From an uncultured Anderseniella sp. (lineage in GTDB: Bacteria; Pseudomonadota; Alphaproteobacteria; Rhizobiales; Aestuariivirgaceae), in the NCBI GenBank assembly GCA_947488295.1, contig CANKYU010000005.1, positions 186,001 through 250,000 of the forward strand: 64,000 nucleotides of DNA, given 5' to 3'. Positions 24,372 to 33,051 of the stretch are shown piece by piece. The notes under the pieces are model-generated. The model was not told the origin of the DNA, searched no databases, and saw only the letters and a program-made list of their open reading frames with translations. Within the stretch, counting starts at the first letter, position 1. Each line of letters opens with the position of its first letter. The position numbers and the translations under genes were made by a program.

Positions 24372-24800
24372 ATGACAAAACGATTGTTGATTGCAGCACA
24401 GTCGGTGCTGGTGGCTGGTGGTCTGTTCGCTGTTGGAGGCGTTTATGCGCCTGACACGGCGCATGCGGCCAAATCCTGCGGATTTGGCTGGGCCAAGCCG
24501 GGCAAGTACAAGGTGTCCGGTAATTTCCGGGGCAGGGTTGAGGCAACGTCGGCCCGGTTGACGTCCGACTGTCGTGTGTCGCTGCAAATTCCCGGTGTGT
24601 TTACCGGTGGCCGGGTCAAGAAATCCGGCAAGTGCCTGCGATTCGCCCTCAAGGTAGAGGGGCAGCGCAAAGTGTTTTTCGCCAAGTGGTGCAACACCTA
24701 TGGTCTGGTTCCCTGGAAAGGCAGGAACATTCGTGCCGAGATCAAGCCGATCTCCATCGAAGGCCCCAAGGTGCGGGTCAAGACGAATTTCAACAATTGA
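24372..24800 (+). CDS. Small exported protein with four cysteines, unknown function
   Basis: 142 aa, RBS GGAAGG six nt upstream. The signal peptide ends at about residue 32 (AHA|AKS). The mature chain is basic (rich in Lys/Arg), predicted beta-rich, with C36, C67, C88 and C107 that could form two disulfides, and GKYKVSGNFRGRVEA / KVRVKTNF at either end. I do not recognise a family. An imperfect stem-loop follows the stop (24807-24837). Confidence 0.65.
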   Translation: MTKRLLIAAQSVLVAGGLFAVGGVYAPDTAHAAKSCGFGWAKPGKYKVSGNFRGRVEATSARLTSDCRVSLQIPGVFTGGRVKKSGKCLRFALKVEGQRKVFFAKWCNTYGLVPWKGRNIRAEIKPISIEGPKVRVKTNFNN

Positions 24801-24806
24801 CTTGAG

Positions 24807-24837
24807 GCCTGAGCCTGGCCTTGAGGCTGGCTCAGGC
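24807..24837 (+). terminator. Stem-loop after the 24372 gene
   Basis: A 9-bp inverted repeat (24807-24815 with 24829-24837) encloses an inner GCC/GGC pairing around TTGA. GC-rich and directly after the stop, but no T-run, so a terminator or 3' stabiliser of low certainty. Confidence 0.4.
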
Positions 24838-24972
24838 AACGACGATGGGTAGTTATCCGGCAGGTTTGATCCGGAGCGGCCGCTGTTGCAGGATTTTCAG
24901 TGCCTCGTTCCAGCGACGGCTTCGTCGCTTCGCGGCAAAAAATGCCATACCTGGCCTCATGGTGCATTCACA

Positions 24973-25017
24973 TTTGTAACTGCAAGATTTGCATATTTAC
25001 AAAAGTCAAGTTTGTAA
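24973..25017. promoter_or_regulatory. Cluster of TTTGTAA repeats upstream of the aminotransferase
   Basis: Three copies of a 7-mer: TTTGTAA at 24973-24979, its complement TTACAAA at 24997-25003, and TTTGTAA again at 25011-25017. Between the first two sits an inner GCAA/TTGC pair. The block is AT-rich in an otherwise GC-rich setting and lies 130-170 bp before the 25145 gene, so it could be a regulator site. Confidence 0.4.
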
Positions 25018-25144
25018 ACAACAAGGCTTACATATTGACCCAATTTGGTTCGGGTTTTGTTTTCTCATGACCTAAACAGGAGCTACACGGAAAGCATGAT
25101 CGCGACGTAAGCTTTCCCCGCGCGCTCATTCTGGAGGAAGCACC

Positions 25145-26344
25145 ATGAAAGTCGGTCAATCGCACCTGTTTATTCCCGGCCCCACCAATATACCTGATCG
25201 GGTCCGGCGCGCCATGAATGTTCCTATGGAGGATATGCGAGCGCCTGATTTCGGGGACCTGACGAAACCGTTGTTTGAGGGATTGAAGCGTGTGTTCCAG
25301 ATGACTGCCGGCCGGGTTTTCATGTTCCCCGGATCAGGCACCGGCGCCTGGGAAAGCGCCATCACCAATACCTTAAATGCAGGCGACAAAGTGTTGATGT
25401 CGCGGTTCGGGCAATTCAGTCATCTCTGGGTGGATATGGCGCAACGGCTTGGTCTTGAGGTGCATTGCATCGATGTGGAATGGGGCAAAGGTGTCCCGGT
25501 GATCGAATATGCGGAAATACTGGACGCCGACAAGGACCACGCCATCAAGGCGGTTTTCGTCACCCAGAACGAAACGGCGACCGGGGTGACCTCTGATGTG
25601 GCCGGTGTTCGCGGTGCGCTGGATTCAACAGGACATCCGGCGATGCTGTTTGTCGACGGCGTCAGCTCCATCGGGTCGATTGATTTCCGGTTTGAGGAGT
25701 GGGGGGTTGATCTGGCGGTTGCCGGTTCACAGAAAGGCTTCATGCTTCCGGCAGGCCTGTCGATGCTCGGCGTCAGTGGAAAAGCCCTTGAGGCGTCCAA
25801 GACCGCCCGCATGCCACGTTGCTATTTCTCTTTTGACGACATGCTCAAGCTCAATGATGACGGCTACTTTCCCTATACGCCGCCAACGCAATTGTTTCAC
25901 GGGCTTCGAGAAGCCCTGGCACTCATTGAAGAGGAGGGTTTGCACAATGTGTTCGCCCGGCACACCCGTCTGGCCGAAGGGGTTCGCAGAGGTATACTGG
26001 CATGGGACGGTTGCAGTCTTTGTGCGCATTCCCAGCAGTGGTACTCCGATACGGTATCCGCGATTGTTGTGCCTGACACGATTGATGCGCGCGATGTGAT
26101 CAGACTTGGCTACGAGCGTTACCGCACCAGTTTCGGAAGCGGTCTCAGCAAAGTCATGGGAAAGGTTTTCCGAATTGGCCATCTGGGTGACCTGAATGAA
26201 GTCATGTGCCTGTCCGCGCTGGCATCTGCCGAGATGGCGCTGCGTGATGCCGGAGCCAGGATTGAGTTCGGATCGGGTGTCGCTGCCGCGCAGGAGTGGT
26301 ACAATTCGGCCCAGTCAGTCGAGATTGGCGTGGCCGCTGAATAG
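25145..26344 (+). CDS. Class V aminotransferase, serine/aspartate-glyoxylate aminotransferase family
   Basis: 399 aa, RBS GGAGG. Fold-type I PLP enzyme: FIPGPTNIP at the N-terminus, GSGTGAWE (about 63-70) binding phosphate, D171 in FVDGVSSIGS, PLP lysine K197 in AGSQKGFM, and a conserved Arg in the C-terminal KVFRIGHLGD. This is the serine-glyoxylate aminotransferase group, which turns glyoxylate into glycine using serine, alanine or aspartate. The DFRFEEWGVD and FMLPAGLSMLG stretches recall the aspartate-glyoxylate enzyme of the beta-hydroxyaspartate cycle (BhcA), but the other bhc genes are absent here. A strong terminator follows. Confidence 0.88.
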   Translation: MKVGQSHLFIPGPTNIPDRVRRAMNVPMEDMRAPDFGDLTKPLFEGLKRVFQMTAGRVFMFPGSGTGAWESAITNTLNAGDKVLMSRFGQFSHLWVDMAQRLGLEVHCIDVEWGKGVPVIEYAEILDADKDHAIKAVFVTQNETATGVTSDVAGVRGALDSTGHPAMLFVDGVSSIGSIDFRFEEWGVDLAVAGSQKGFMLPAGLSMLGVSGKALEASKTARMPRCYFSFDDMLKLNDDGYFPYTPPTQLFHGLREALALIEEEGLHNVFARHTRLAEGVRRGILAWDGCSLCAHSQQWYSDTVSAIVVPDTIDARDVIRLGYERYRTSFGSGLSKVMGKVFRIGHLGDLNEVMCLSALASAEMALRDAGARIEFGSGVAAAQEWYNSAQSVEIGVAAE

Positions 26345-26385
26345 TGATCGGGCATGACCAGCCATTCCTCCAGAGTGGCACACTG

Positions 26386-26426
26386 AACGGGCCGGCAGAT
26401 CCCTTGCACGGTCGGCCCGTTTTTTT
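26386..26426 (+). terminator. Intrinsic terminator after the aminotransferase gene
   Basis: A perfect 9-bp GC-rich stem (26386-26394 with 26413-26421) and an 18-nt loop, directly followed by a T-run to 26426. A textbook rho-independent terminator about 40 bp after the stop. Confidence 0.85.
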
Positions 26427-26493
26427 GCTTGGCAGCAGACCAGGTTTCGGCAGAGTATCGCTCCGTTAAAGCTTGTCTGAAGGGTGTGGCCTG

Positions 26494-28125
26494 TTGCCGG
26501 ATAATCAACTGCTGTTTGACTACGTGATCGTCGGGGCGGGGTCTGCCGGATGCGTGCTTGCCGGAAACCTGTCGGCTTCGGGCAGGCATTCGGTTTTGCT
26601 GCTGGAAGCCGGACCGGACCGAAACGGCTTCTGGATAAGGACGCCATTGGGCTACGGCCACTCCATCTTCAATGATGCGGTCAACTGGATGTATGCCAGC
26701 GAACCTGAACCCGGGCTTGAAGGCCGGAGCATGCCGGTTCCGCGCGGCAAGGTGGTCGGCGGCTCCAGTGCCATCAACGCAATGGTCTATATGCGCGGCA
26801 CTGAAGCCGACTATGATGAGTGGGAACATGACGGTCATCCGGACTGGGCGTGGGACAAGGTCCTGTCCAGCTACAGGAAAATTGAAAGCCACTGTGTTCG
26901 CGATGACTGGCATGGCGCAGATGGGCCGCTGCAGGTCAACAGCAGGGCAGGCGATGCTCATCCGATCTGCGAGGCCTTTCTGGAAGCAGGTCAGCAACTG
27001 CAGATCCCGCGCAATGATGACTTCAATGGCGAAAGCATTGATGGGCTTGGGCATTACCACCATACGATCTGTTCATCTGGAAAGCGGATGTCGGCTGCGC
27101 GGGCGTGGCTGGCACCGGCACGAAAGCGGTCCAATTTCCGCCTCGAAGCGAATGCTCAGGTTGTGCGGCTTGAAATGAGCGGCGATGAAGTATCCGGCGT
27201 CGTCTATCGTCAGAACAACAGTCTGTTCACTGTGAAGGCCCGACGCGAAGTTGTGCTGGCCTGTGGTGCCATCAATACGCCGCAACTGCTCATGGTATCC
27301 GGTATCGGGCCAGGCGCGTTGCTTCGAGACATGGGGGTTGATGTGCGTCAGGAGCTTCCCTCGGTCGGACGGCACCTGCAGGATCACTTTGCCTATGACA
27401 TGCATTTCAGGTCTCGCGTCGCGACCATGAACCAGCAGATTGGATCGTGGCACGGCAAATTGCGTGCGGGCCTGCAATACTATCTGTTCGGATCCGGGCC
27501 GTTGTCGTCGGGCACCACCCATGCCGGTGGCTTCGTGAAATCGGCGCCTTCGCGGGAGAAGGCCAACCTTCAACTGTATTTCTCACCGCTGACCCGCGAT
27601 CTGCAACCGGGCGCTCCCGGACGCATGGCCCAGGCGGATCCGTATGCCGCTTTCTCCATGGGTGCCTGCAACACCAGGCCGGCATCACGCGGAACGGTTT
27701 CGCTGCGCAGCAGCGATATGCGCGACGCTCCGGTGATCCGTTTCAACTTCCTCGATGATCCGGACGACCTGGTCGAAATGATCGAAGGTGCGCGCACATT
27801 GCGTGCTCTGGCAGACACACCCGCCCTGCAGCGGATCATTGAGAGGGAATATCTGCCTGGACCCGATATCAGGTCGGATGAGGAGCTTGAACACGATATC
27901 CGTGCAAGGGGATACTCGATCTATCATCCGTGCTGTACCTGTCGAATGGGATCTGACAACACTCAGTCCGTCGTCAACTCACGTCTGAAAGTACACGGTC
28001 TGCAAGGGCTTCGGATCGCCGATGCGTCCGTCATGCCCTTTGTAGTGACCGGCAATTTGAACGGTCCGTGCATGATGATTGGGCAACGTGCCAGTGAATT
28101 CCTCCTCGAAGATTCAAGCGCTTGA
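26494..28125 (+). CDS. GMC family FAD oxidoreductase (choline/alcohol dehydrogenase-like)
   Basis: 543 aa from a TTG at 26494, chosen because GAAGGG lies 9 nt upstream; a TTG seven codons earlier has no RBS. The Rossmann FAD motif VIVGAGSAGCVLA is close to the N-terminus. The GMC signature GKVVGGSSAINAMVYMRG and later GAINTPQLLMVSGIG follow. The C-terminal active site HPCCTCRMG has the conserved His, with the second His/Asn position in VTGNLNGPCMMIG. The family oxidises alcohols; substrate unknown. Cytosolic, no signal peptide. It lies between the aminotransferase terminator and the iron-binding protein gene. Confidence 0.9.
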   Translation: MPDNQLLFDYVIVGAGSAGCVLAGNLSASGRHSVLLLEAGPDRNGFWIRTPLGYGHSIFNDAVNWMYASEPEPGLEGRSMPVPRGKVVGGSSAINAMVYMRGTEADYDEWEHDGHPDWAWDKVLSSYRKIESHCVRDDWHGADGPLQVNSRAGDAHPICEAFLEAGQQLQIPRNDDFNGESIDGLGHYHHTICSSGKRMSAARAWLAPARKRSNFRLEANAQVVRLEMSGDEVSGVVYRQNNSLFTVKARREVVLACGAINTPQLLMVSGIGPGALLRDMGVDVRQELPSVGRHLQDHFAYDMHFRSRVATMNQQIGSWHGKLRAGLQYYLFGSGPLSSGTTHAGGFVKSAPSREKANLQLYFSPLTRDLQPGAPGRMAQADPYAAFSMGACNTRPASRGTVSLRSSDMRDAPVIRFNFLDDPDDLVEMIEGARTLRALADTPALQRIIEREYLPGPDIRSDEELEHDIRARGYSIYHPCCTCRMGSDNTQSVVNSRLKVHGLQGLRIADASVMPFVVTGNLNGPCMMIGQRASEFLLEDSSA

Positions 28126-28144
28126 GCCTTGCCGGTACCGCCAG

Positions 28145-28161
28145 TTTGGAATTATTCCAAT
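28145..28161. promoter_or_regulatory. Probable Irr box (iron control element)
   Basis: TTTGGAATTATTCCAAT, a perfect inverted repeat TTGGAA-N3-TTCCAA with flanking T, matches the Irr/ICE pattern I recall (TTTRGAA-N3-TTCYAAA) at all but the last position. It lies 127 bp upstream of the ferric-iron binding protein gene, as expected for Hyphomicrobiales iron control by heme-sensing Irr. Confidence 0.6.
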
Positions 28162-28238
28162 TTTAAGTTAGTTATTTCAACTAGTTACAGCTTGTCAAAA
28201 TGTCGCAAGATGGCGATTACCTCTTGCAAATTTTATTT

Positions 28239-28255
28239 CCGACTGATTTAGTCGG
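28239..28255. promoter_or_regulatory. Inverted repeat in the leader of the iron-binding protein gene
   Basis: CCGACT (28239-28244) and AGTCGG (28250-28255) separated by 5 nt, 33 bp before the start at 28288. Either a second operator or an mRNA leader hairpin. Confidence 0.35.
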
Positions 28256-28287
28256 TTTATAAGTTCACCACTGAAGAGATTATCCAC

Positions 28288-29340
28288 ATGTCAATTGTCA
28301 GTTCACGTCTCAACCGTCGCCGTTTCGTTCTTGCCGCAACGGGATCGGCTGTCGGCATGCTTGCTGCGCCGTCAATTCTGCGCGCCGCGGGTGAGATCAA
28401 CCTGTATTCGTCGCGTCACTACGACACCGACGAGGCACTTTATGCCAACTTCACCAAAGAAACCGGCATTGCTATCAACAGGATCGAGGCGAAGGCCGAC
28501 CAGTTGATCGAGCGGATGAAGGCCGAAGGTGAGAATTCACCGGCCGATGTTTTGATTTCGGTTGATGCCGGGCGGATTGAGCGGGCCAATACAGAGAATT
28601 TGCTTCAGCCGATTCAATCTGAAGTCCTGAGCTCGCGAATTCCCACCTATCTGCGTCACTCTGATGGCAGCTGGTTCGGGTTCTCCAAGCGGGCCCGCGT
28701 GCTGATCATTGCAAAGGATCGTATGGATCCGAAAGATGCGACAAGTTACGAGGGTCTCACGGCAGACGCCATGAAGGGCAGGGTGCTGATCCGGTCTTCA
28801 GGCAACATTTACAACCAGTCGCTCATGGGTTCGATCATTGCGGCGAACGGCGCGGATGGCGCAGCTGAATGGGCAAAGGGCATGGTGGCCAACTTTGCAC
28901 GCTCTCCCAAGGGTGGTGACACCGACCAGATCATGGCTGTTGCTGCCGGCGAGGGCGATATCGCTGTTGCCAACAGCTACTATCTCGGCAAGATGTTCAA
29001 GTCGGGCAAGGAAGACCGGCGCAAGGCGGCTGAGAAAGTAACCCTGGTGTTCCCAAATCAGGGCGATCGGGGCACCCACGTGAACATTTCCGGTGGCGGT
29101 GTGGCTCGTCATGCCAAGAACAAGGATGGTGCGGTCAAGTTCCTGGAGTATCTGGCGTCTGATCAGGCTCAGGAGTATTTTGCAGCAGGCAATGTAGAAT
29201 ACCCGGTTGTTAAAGGCGTTCCACTTGCCAGTCCGCTGGATACATTCGGCGAGTTCAAGGAAGACACGCTGGATGCCCAGAAGTTTGCATCACTCAATGC
29301 GGAAGCTGTGCAGATCATGGATAAGGCAGGCTGGAAGTAA
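28288..29340 (+). CDS. Ferric iron ABC transporter substrate-binding protein (FbpA/IdiA/FutA-like)
   Basis: 350 aa, RBS GAAGAG. A twin-arginine signal (LNRRRFVLAATGS) with cleavage near residue 34 suggests export of a folded protein. The core begins with INLYSSRHYDTDEAL and contains the paired tyrosines of the iron site in VANSYYLGKM, typical of ferric-binding proteins that coordinate Fe3+ directly. The C-terminal AVKFLEYLASDQAQEYFA block is also standard. It is followed 58 bp later by its permease and preceded by a probable Irr box, so it should be induced by iron shortage. Confidence 0.93.
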   Translation: MSIVSSRLNRRRFVLAATGSAVGMLAAPSILRAAGEINLYSSRHYDTDEALYANFTKETGIAINRIEAKADQLIERMKAEGENSPADVLISVDAGRIERANTENLLQPIQSEVLSSRIPTYLRHSDGSWFGFSKRARVLIIAKDRMDPKDATSYEGLTADAMKGRVLIRSSGNIYNQSLMGSIIAANGADGAAEWAKGMVANFARSPKGGDTDQIMAVAAGEGDIAVANSYYLGKMFKSGKEDRRKAAEKVTLVFPNQGDRGTHVNISGGGVARHAKNKDGAVKFLEYLASDQAQEYFAAGNVEYPVVKGVPLASPLDTFGEFKEDTLDAQKFASLNAEAVQIMDKAGWK

Positions 29341-29398
29341 TATCGACTGCCGACTTTGTCACGCAGTCGGTGGAAGATGAGGCCCGGTCGGACTTCAT

Positions 29399-31126
29399 AT
29401 GGCGGCAACGCAGGATTTCAGACGCAATTCGAACGGATTGCCAGCGACAAAGGGGCGGACCTTCAGGGTCCGCCCCAATGGCGTTTTGATAGCCACCGGT
29501 GTTCTGGCGCTGCTGGTGCTGCTGCCGATTGCATCGGTGCTATCCAGTCTCTTTGATACCGGCAGGGGCTCACTGACGCACCTTGCCGCGACGATCCTGC
29601 CAAACCTGGTGCTCAACACGCTGGGACTGGTTCTGATGGTTGGCATCGGGACGGCGGTCGTGGGCACCGGTACCGCATGGCTTGTCAGCGCCTGCAGATT
29701 TCCCGGATCACGGTTCATGCAATGGCTGCTGCTGCTGCCGCTGGCCATGCCGGCGTATATTATCGGATATGCCTATACCGATTTCCTGGTGTTTGCCGGG
29801 CCATTGCAAACCGGATTGAGGGATTTGTTCGGCTGGACGCGACACGATTACTGGTTCCCGGACATACATTCCTTGTGGGGGGTCAGCCTTATGCTGGTCC
29901 TGGTGCTTTACCCGTACGTGTTCTTTCTGGCCCGAACGGCGTTTCTGGAACAATCGCGAGGCTTGCTTGATGTGGCCCGCACGCTGGGTCGCAGCCCGTG
30001 GAACGTTTTCGGGACAGTCGCCCTGCCAATGGCCAGGCCGGCCATTGCGGCAGGTGTTGCGCTGGCGCTGATGGAGGCAATCGCCGACTTTGGCACGGTC
30101 CAGTATTTCGGCGTGCAGACCTTTACCACGGCGATTTATCGAACCTGGTTCGGCATGGGCGACAGGGTGGGCGCGGCACAGCTGTCGTCCGCATTGCTGG
30201 CCTTCGTGTTCCTGCTGGTGGCCCTGGAGCACTGGTCAAGATCCCGTCAGGCTTACTACGATACTTCCAGCCGGGCATTGAAACCGCAACCGGTTTTGCT
30301 GCGCGGCTGGTCGGCTGTGCTTGCATTTACAGCTTGCGCCATTCCTGTTGTGCTTGGCTTTGTTTTACCGGTGCTGATTCTGCTCGACCTTCATATAGAA
30401 GCAGGTGATGGCTTCGGGAGTGGGCGGATTATGGTCTATGCGGGTAACAGTTTCCTGCTGGCCGGCACCGCCGCACTTGTGATTACTGCGTGTGCGATCC
30501 TGACCGGATATTGTCTGCGGCGCTCCAATGGTGGCATCGGTTCGGGCCTGGTCAGGCTGTCCACCATGGGTTACGCCATTCCAGGCACCATTATCGCGGT
30601 CGGCGTGTTGATACCGCTTGGCGCATTCGATAACTGGCTGGATGGTCTGATGCGCAACTGGTTCGGTATTTCGACCGGTCTCATATTGTCCGGCAGCATT
30701 GTGGCGTTGCTGTTTGCCTATACTGTGCGGTTTCTCGCTGTTGCCAATGGTGCCATTGAATCCGGGTTCAAACGCATTCCGGTTCATATCGATGACGTGG
30801 CCCGGACCCTGGGGCGCACCCGGCGTGGTGTGATTGCCATGGTGCATCTGCCACTGTTGCGGCGATCGGTACTTATGTCTGCGGCGATTGTTTTTGTGGA
30901 CGTACTCAAGGAACTGCCGGCGACGCTGATCGTGCGTCCATTCAACTTCGACACGTTGGCAGTCAGGGTCTATCAACTGGCATCGGATGAGCGGTTGTCG
31001 GAAGCTGCTACCGGCTCGCTGGTTATAGTTGCCATTGGCCTGGTGCCGATTTTTCTGCTTACGCGGTTCGCAGACCGTCAGAGCGGACAAATGTCGACTT
31101 CACCAGCCATCAAAATTCCGCAGTAA
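29399..31126 (+). CDS. Ferric iron ABC transporter permease (FbpB-like, two fused permease domains)
   Basis: 575 aa, about 12 membrane helices. Two copies of the inner-membrane ABC permease domain are present, each with its EAA-like cytoplasmic loop (DVARTLGRSPWNVFGTVALPMARP near 195-220 and DVARTLGRTRRGVIAMVHLPLLRR near 465-490). This fused arrangement is characteristic of FbpB/FutB iron permeases. The expected ATPase gene (fbpC) is not downstream; the next 550 bp are non-coding and then glmU begins, so the ATPase must be elsewhere. Confidence 0.93.
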   Translation: MAATQDFRRNSNGLPATKGRTFRVRPNGVLIATGVLALLVLLPIASVLSSLFDTGRGSLTHLAATILPNLVLNTLGLVLMVGIGTAVVGTGTAWLVSACRFPGSRFMQWLLLLPLAMPAYIIGYAYTDFLVFAGPLQTGLRDLFGWTRHDYWFPDIHSLWGVSLMLVLVLYPYVFFLARTAFLEQSRGLLDVARTLGRSPWNVFGTVALPMARPAIAAGVALALMEAIADFGTVQYFGVQTFTTAIYRTWFGMGDRVGAAQLSSALLAFVFLLVALEHWSRSRQAYYDTSSRALKPQPVLLRGWSAVLAFTACAIPVVLGFVLPVLILLDLHIEAGDGFGSGRIMVYAGNSFLLAGTAALVITACAILTGYCLRRSNGGIGSGLVRLSTMGYAIPGTIIAVGVLIPLGAFDNWLDGLMRNWFGISTGLILSGSIVALLFAYTVRFLAVANGAIESGFKRIPVHIDDVARTLGRTRRGVIAMVHLPLLRRSVLMSAAIVFVDVLKELPATLIVRPFNFDTLAVRVYQLASDERLSEAATGSLVIVAIGLVPIFLLTRFADRQSGQMSTSPAIKIPQ

Positions 31127-31674
31127 GTACGGATGCAATTGCAGCCAGACCCAGGCATGGTCGAAGCACCCGCATTACGTCGCAAGTTCGTTCCACGGTG
31201 ACGTTGCAATTGCTACAGTGATGTTCAAAATCGTTTGCTGCAATTGGGGATTGTGACCATTTGCCAGTCGGTCACCAGATGATTTCTGAGAGTATCAGTT
31301 GCAGTTCCCGCGTCGCATGTTTTGGACACCGTCAACGCAGGAAGAAATCCCGTTTTCGGTGACGTTTTTTACCAGATAGGTTTTTAACTTGGGTGCGAGC
31401 CAAACGCTTTTGGTCGCCTCTTTAACAGGACGCATATCACAAACCACCAGTACTCAACTTACAAACAGACAAGGTCGTAAGTGACCCTTGGTCACATTAC
31501 TAACGTTGCGGCACAATACTGATCTAGGTATCTAGATAACGTTAATAGGAAGTTTCGTATGCTGACCGATGAGTGAGGTATGTGTTTGCCGATTCCCGGC
31601 TGATGTGCCAAGTACTCACTCAGCTTCAGGCAATGAACTTTCATGACGTACAAAGGGATTGAGGCAACGGATCC
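31127..31674. other. 548-bp intergenic region with inverted repeats upstream of glmU
   Basis: No credible gene. It contains a perfect inverted repeat GTGACC-N3-GGTCAC (31481-31495), a second pair of the same arms with wider spacing (31253-31258 and 31270-31275), a GATCTAG/ATCTAGAT repeat near 31520, and three copies of GCAATTG (near 31135, 31206 and 31240). The region is AT-rich relative to its neighbours and should include the glmU promoter; an unrecognised small RNA or regulator site is possible. Confidence 0.5.
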
Positions 31675-33045
31675 ATGACAGATATTGCATGTATCGTACT
31701 GGCTGCGGGTATGGGAACGCGAATGTGTTCGCGGTTGCCAAAGGTCCTGCACAGGGCTGCTGGCAGGTCACTTGTAGGTCATGTCGTAACGGCCGCCAAA
31801 GATCTTGAAGCAACCCGGATTGTGGTCGTGGTAGGTGACGGTGCGGAAGCGATTGAGGCTGAAGTCAAAGACTATTCACCTGATGCCGATATTGTCATTC
31901 AGTCACCTGCATGCGGTACCGGCGATGCTGCGTCGAAGGCGATTCCGGCTCTTGACGGGTTTGACGGGACTGTTCTGGTGCTGTTTGGGGCAGACCCCCT
32001 GATGACCCGGGAAACACTTGGCCACATGACCCAGGCAATTGCCAACGGATGCAGATTGGCTGTTCTGGGGTTTGATGCCGCAGATCCAACGGGTTACGGA
32101 CGCTTGCTGACAAATGGACCGGATCATGTGTCCGGCATTCGCGAACATGCGGATGCGTCTGAAGACGAACGTGCAATCACACTGTGCAATTCCGGTGTCA
32201 TGGCGTTTGACTCACAACTGTTGCGCGAGCTTCTGCCGAAGATCGGCAATGACAATGCCAAGGGCGAATATTATCTGACCGATATCGTGGGGCTGGCAAA
32301 TGACGACGGTGAGAAGGTAGCGTTGGTCACATGCCCGGAATATGAAATCCAGGGCGTGAACACCAGGGCCGAACTTGCTGTTGTCGAAGCGGAATTTCAG
32401 CGCCGGTACCGGCAAAAGGCCATGGCGGAAGGTGCCACGCTGACAGCGCCGGAGACCGTGTTTCTGAGTGCAGATACGGTCATTGGCAGTGATGTTGTCA
32501 TTGAACCCAATGTTGTCATCGGACAAGGTGTGTCGATCGGATCGGGCAGCGTGATCCGAGCGTTCTGCCATATTGAGAACGCCAAGATAGGTGAAAGCGT
32601 TGAACTGGGGCCTTATGCCCGCATCCGGCCGGGTACCCGGCTTGCGCAGAATGTCAAGGTGGGCAATTTCGTCGAAGTGAAAAACGCACATCTGGAAGAA
32701 GGGGCCAAAGTCAACCATCTCAGCTATGTTGGCGACGCCCGCGTCGGCGAAAAGGCCAATGTTGGAGCCGGCACCATAACCTGCAATTATGACGGGTTTT
32801 TCAAACATCATACCGACATTGGTGCGGGAGCGTTCATCGGGTCCAATTCGGCCCTTGTCGCGCCTGTGAACATAGGTGAGGGCGCCTATGTGGGTTCGGG
32901 AAGTGTGATCACCAGGGATGTTGACGCCGGCGCACTTGCCATCGCGCGCGGTTCGCAGGAGACCCGCGAAGGCTGGGCGGTTCGCTACAATCAGGTTCAA
33001 GGCGCGCGGAAACAGAAGTCTGCGGCCGACAAGAAAAAGGATTAG
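31675..33045 (+). CDS. glmU: Bifunctional UDP-N-acetylglucosamine pyrophosphorylase / glucosamine-1-phosphate N-acetyltransferase
   Basis: 456 aa, full length. The N-terminal nucleotidyltransferase has LAAGMGTRM and LPKVLH (about 9-26) and GTGD(A) later. From about 250 the left-handed beta-helix of hexapeptide repeats (IGSDVVIEPNVVIGQGVSIGSG ...) forms the acetyltransferase, with NVGAGTITCNYDG and the catalytic His in HLSYVGDA. It makes UDP-GlcNAc for peptidoglycan and lipid A from GlcN-1-P. It is followed 6 bp later by glmS, which supplies the precursor, so the two form an operon. Confidence 0.97.
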   Translation: MTDIACIVLAAGMGTRMCSRLPKVLHRAAGRSLVGHVVTAAKDLEATRIVVVVGDGAEAIEAEVKDYSPDADIVIQSPACGTGDAASKAIPALDGFDGTVLVLFGADPLMTRETLGHMTQAIANGCRLAVLGFDAADPTGYGRLLTNGPDHVSGIREHADASEDERAITLCNSGVMAFDSQLLRELLPKIGNDNAKGEYYLTDIVGLANDDGEKVALVTCPEYEIQGVNTRAELAVVEAEFQRRYRQKAMAEGATLTAPETVFLSADTVIGSDVVIEPNVVIGQGVSIGSGSVIRAFCHIENAKIGESVELGPYARIRPGTRLAQNVKVGNFVEVKNAHLEEGAKVNHLSYVGDARVGEKANVGAGTITCNYDGFFKHHTDIGAGAFIGSNSALVAPVNIGEGAYVGSGSVITRDVDAGALAIARGSQETREGWAVRYNQVQGARKQKSAADKKKD

Positions 33046-33051
33046 ACGTCA

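Noticed and set aside
25145..26344. Beta-hydroxyaspartate cycle (bhcABCD) starting with this aminotransferase
   Set aside because: The protein has BhcA-like stretches, but no BhcB, BhcC, BhcD or BhcR gene is next to it, so only the broader aminotransferase family is called.
33046..33051. glmS ribozyme or riboswitch ahead of glmS
   Set aside because: Only 6 bp separate glmU and glmS, so there is no room for one; the ribozyme is mainly a Gram-positive feature.
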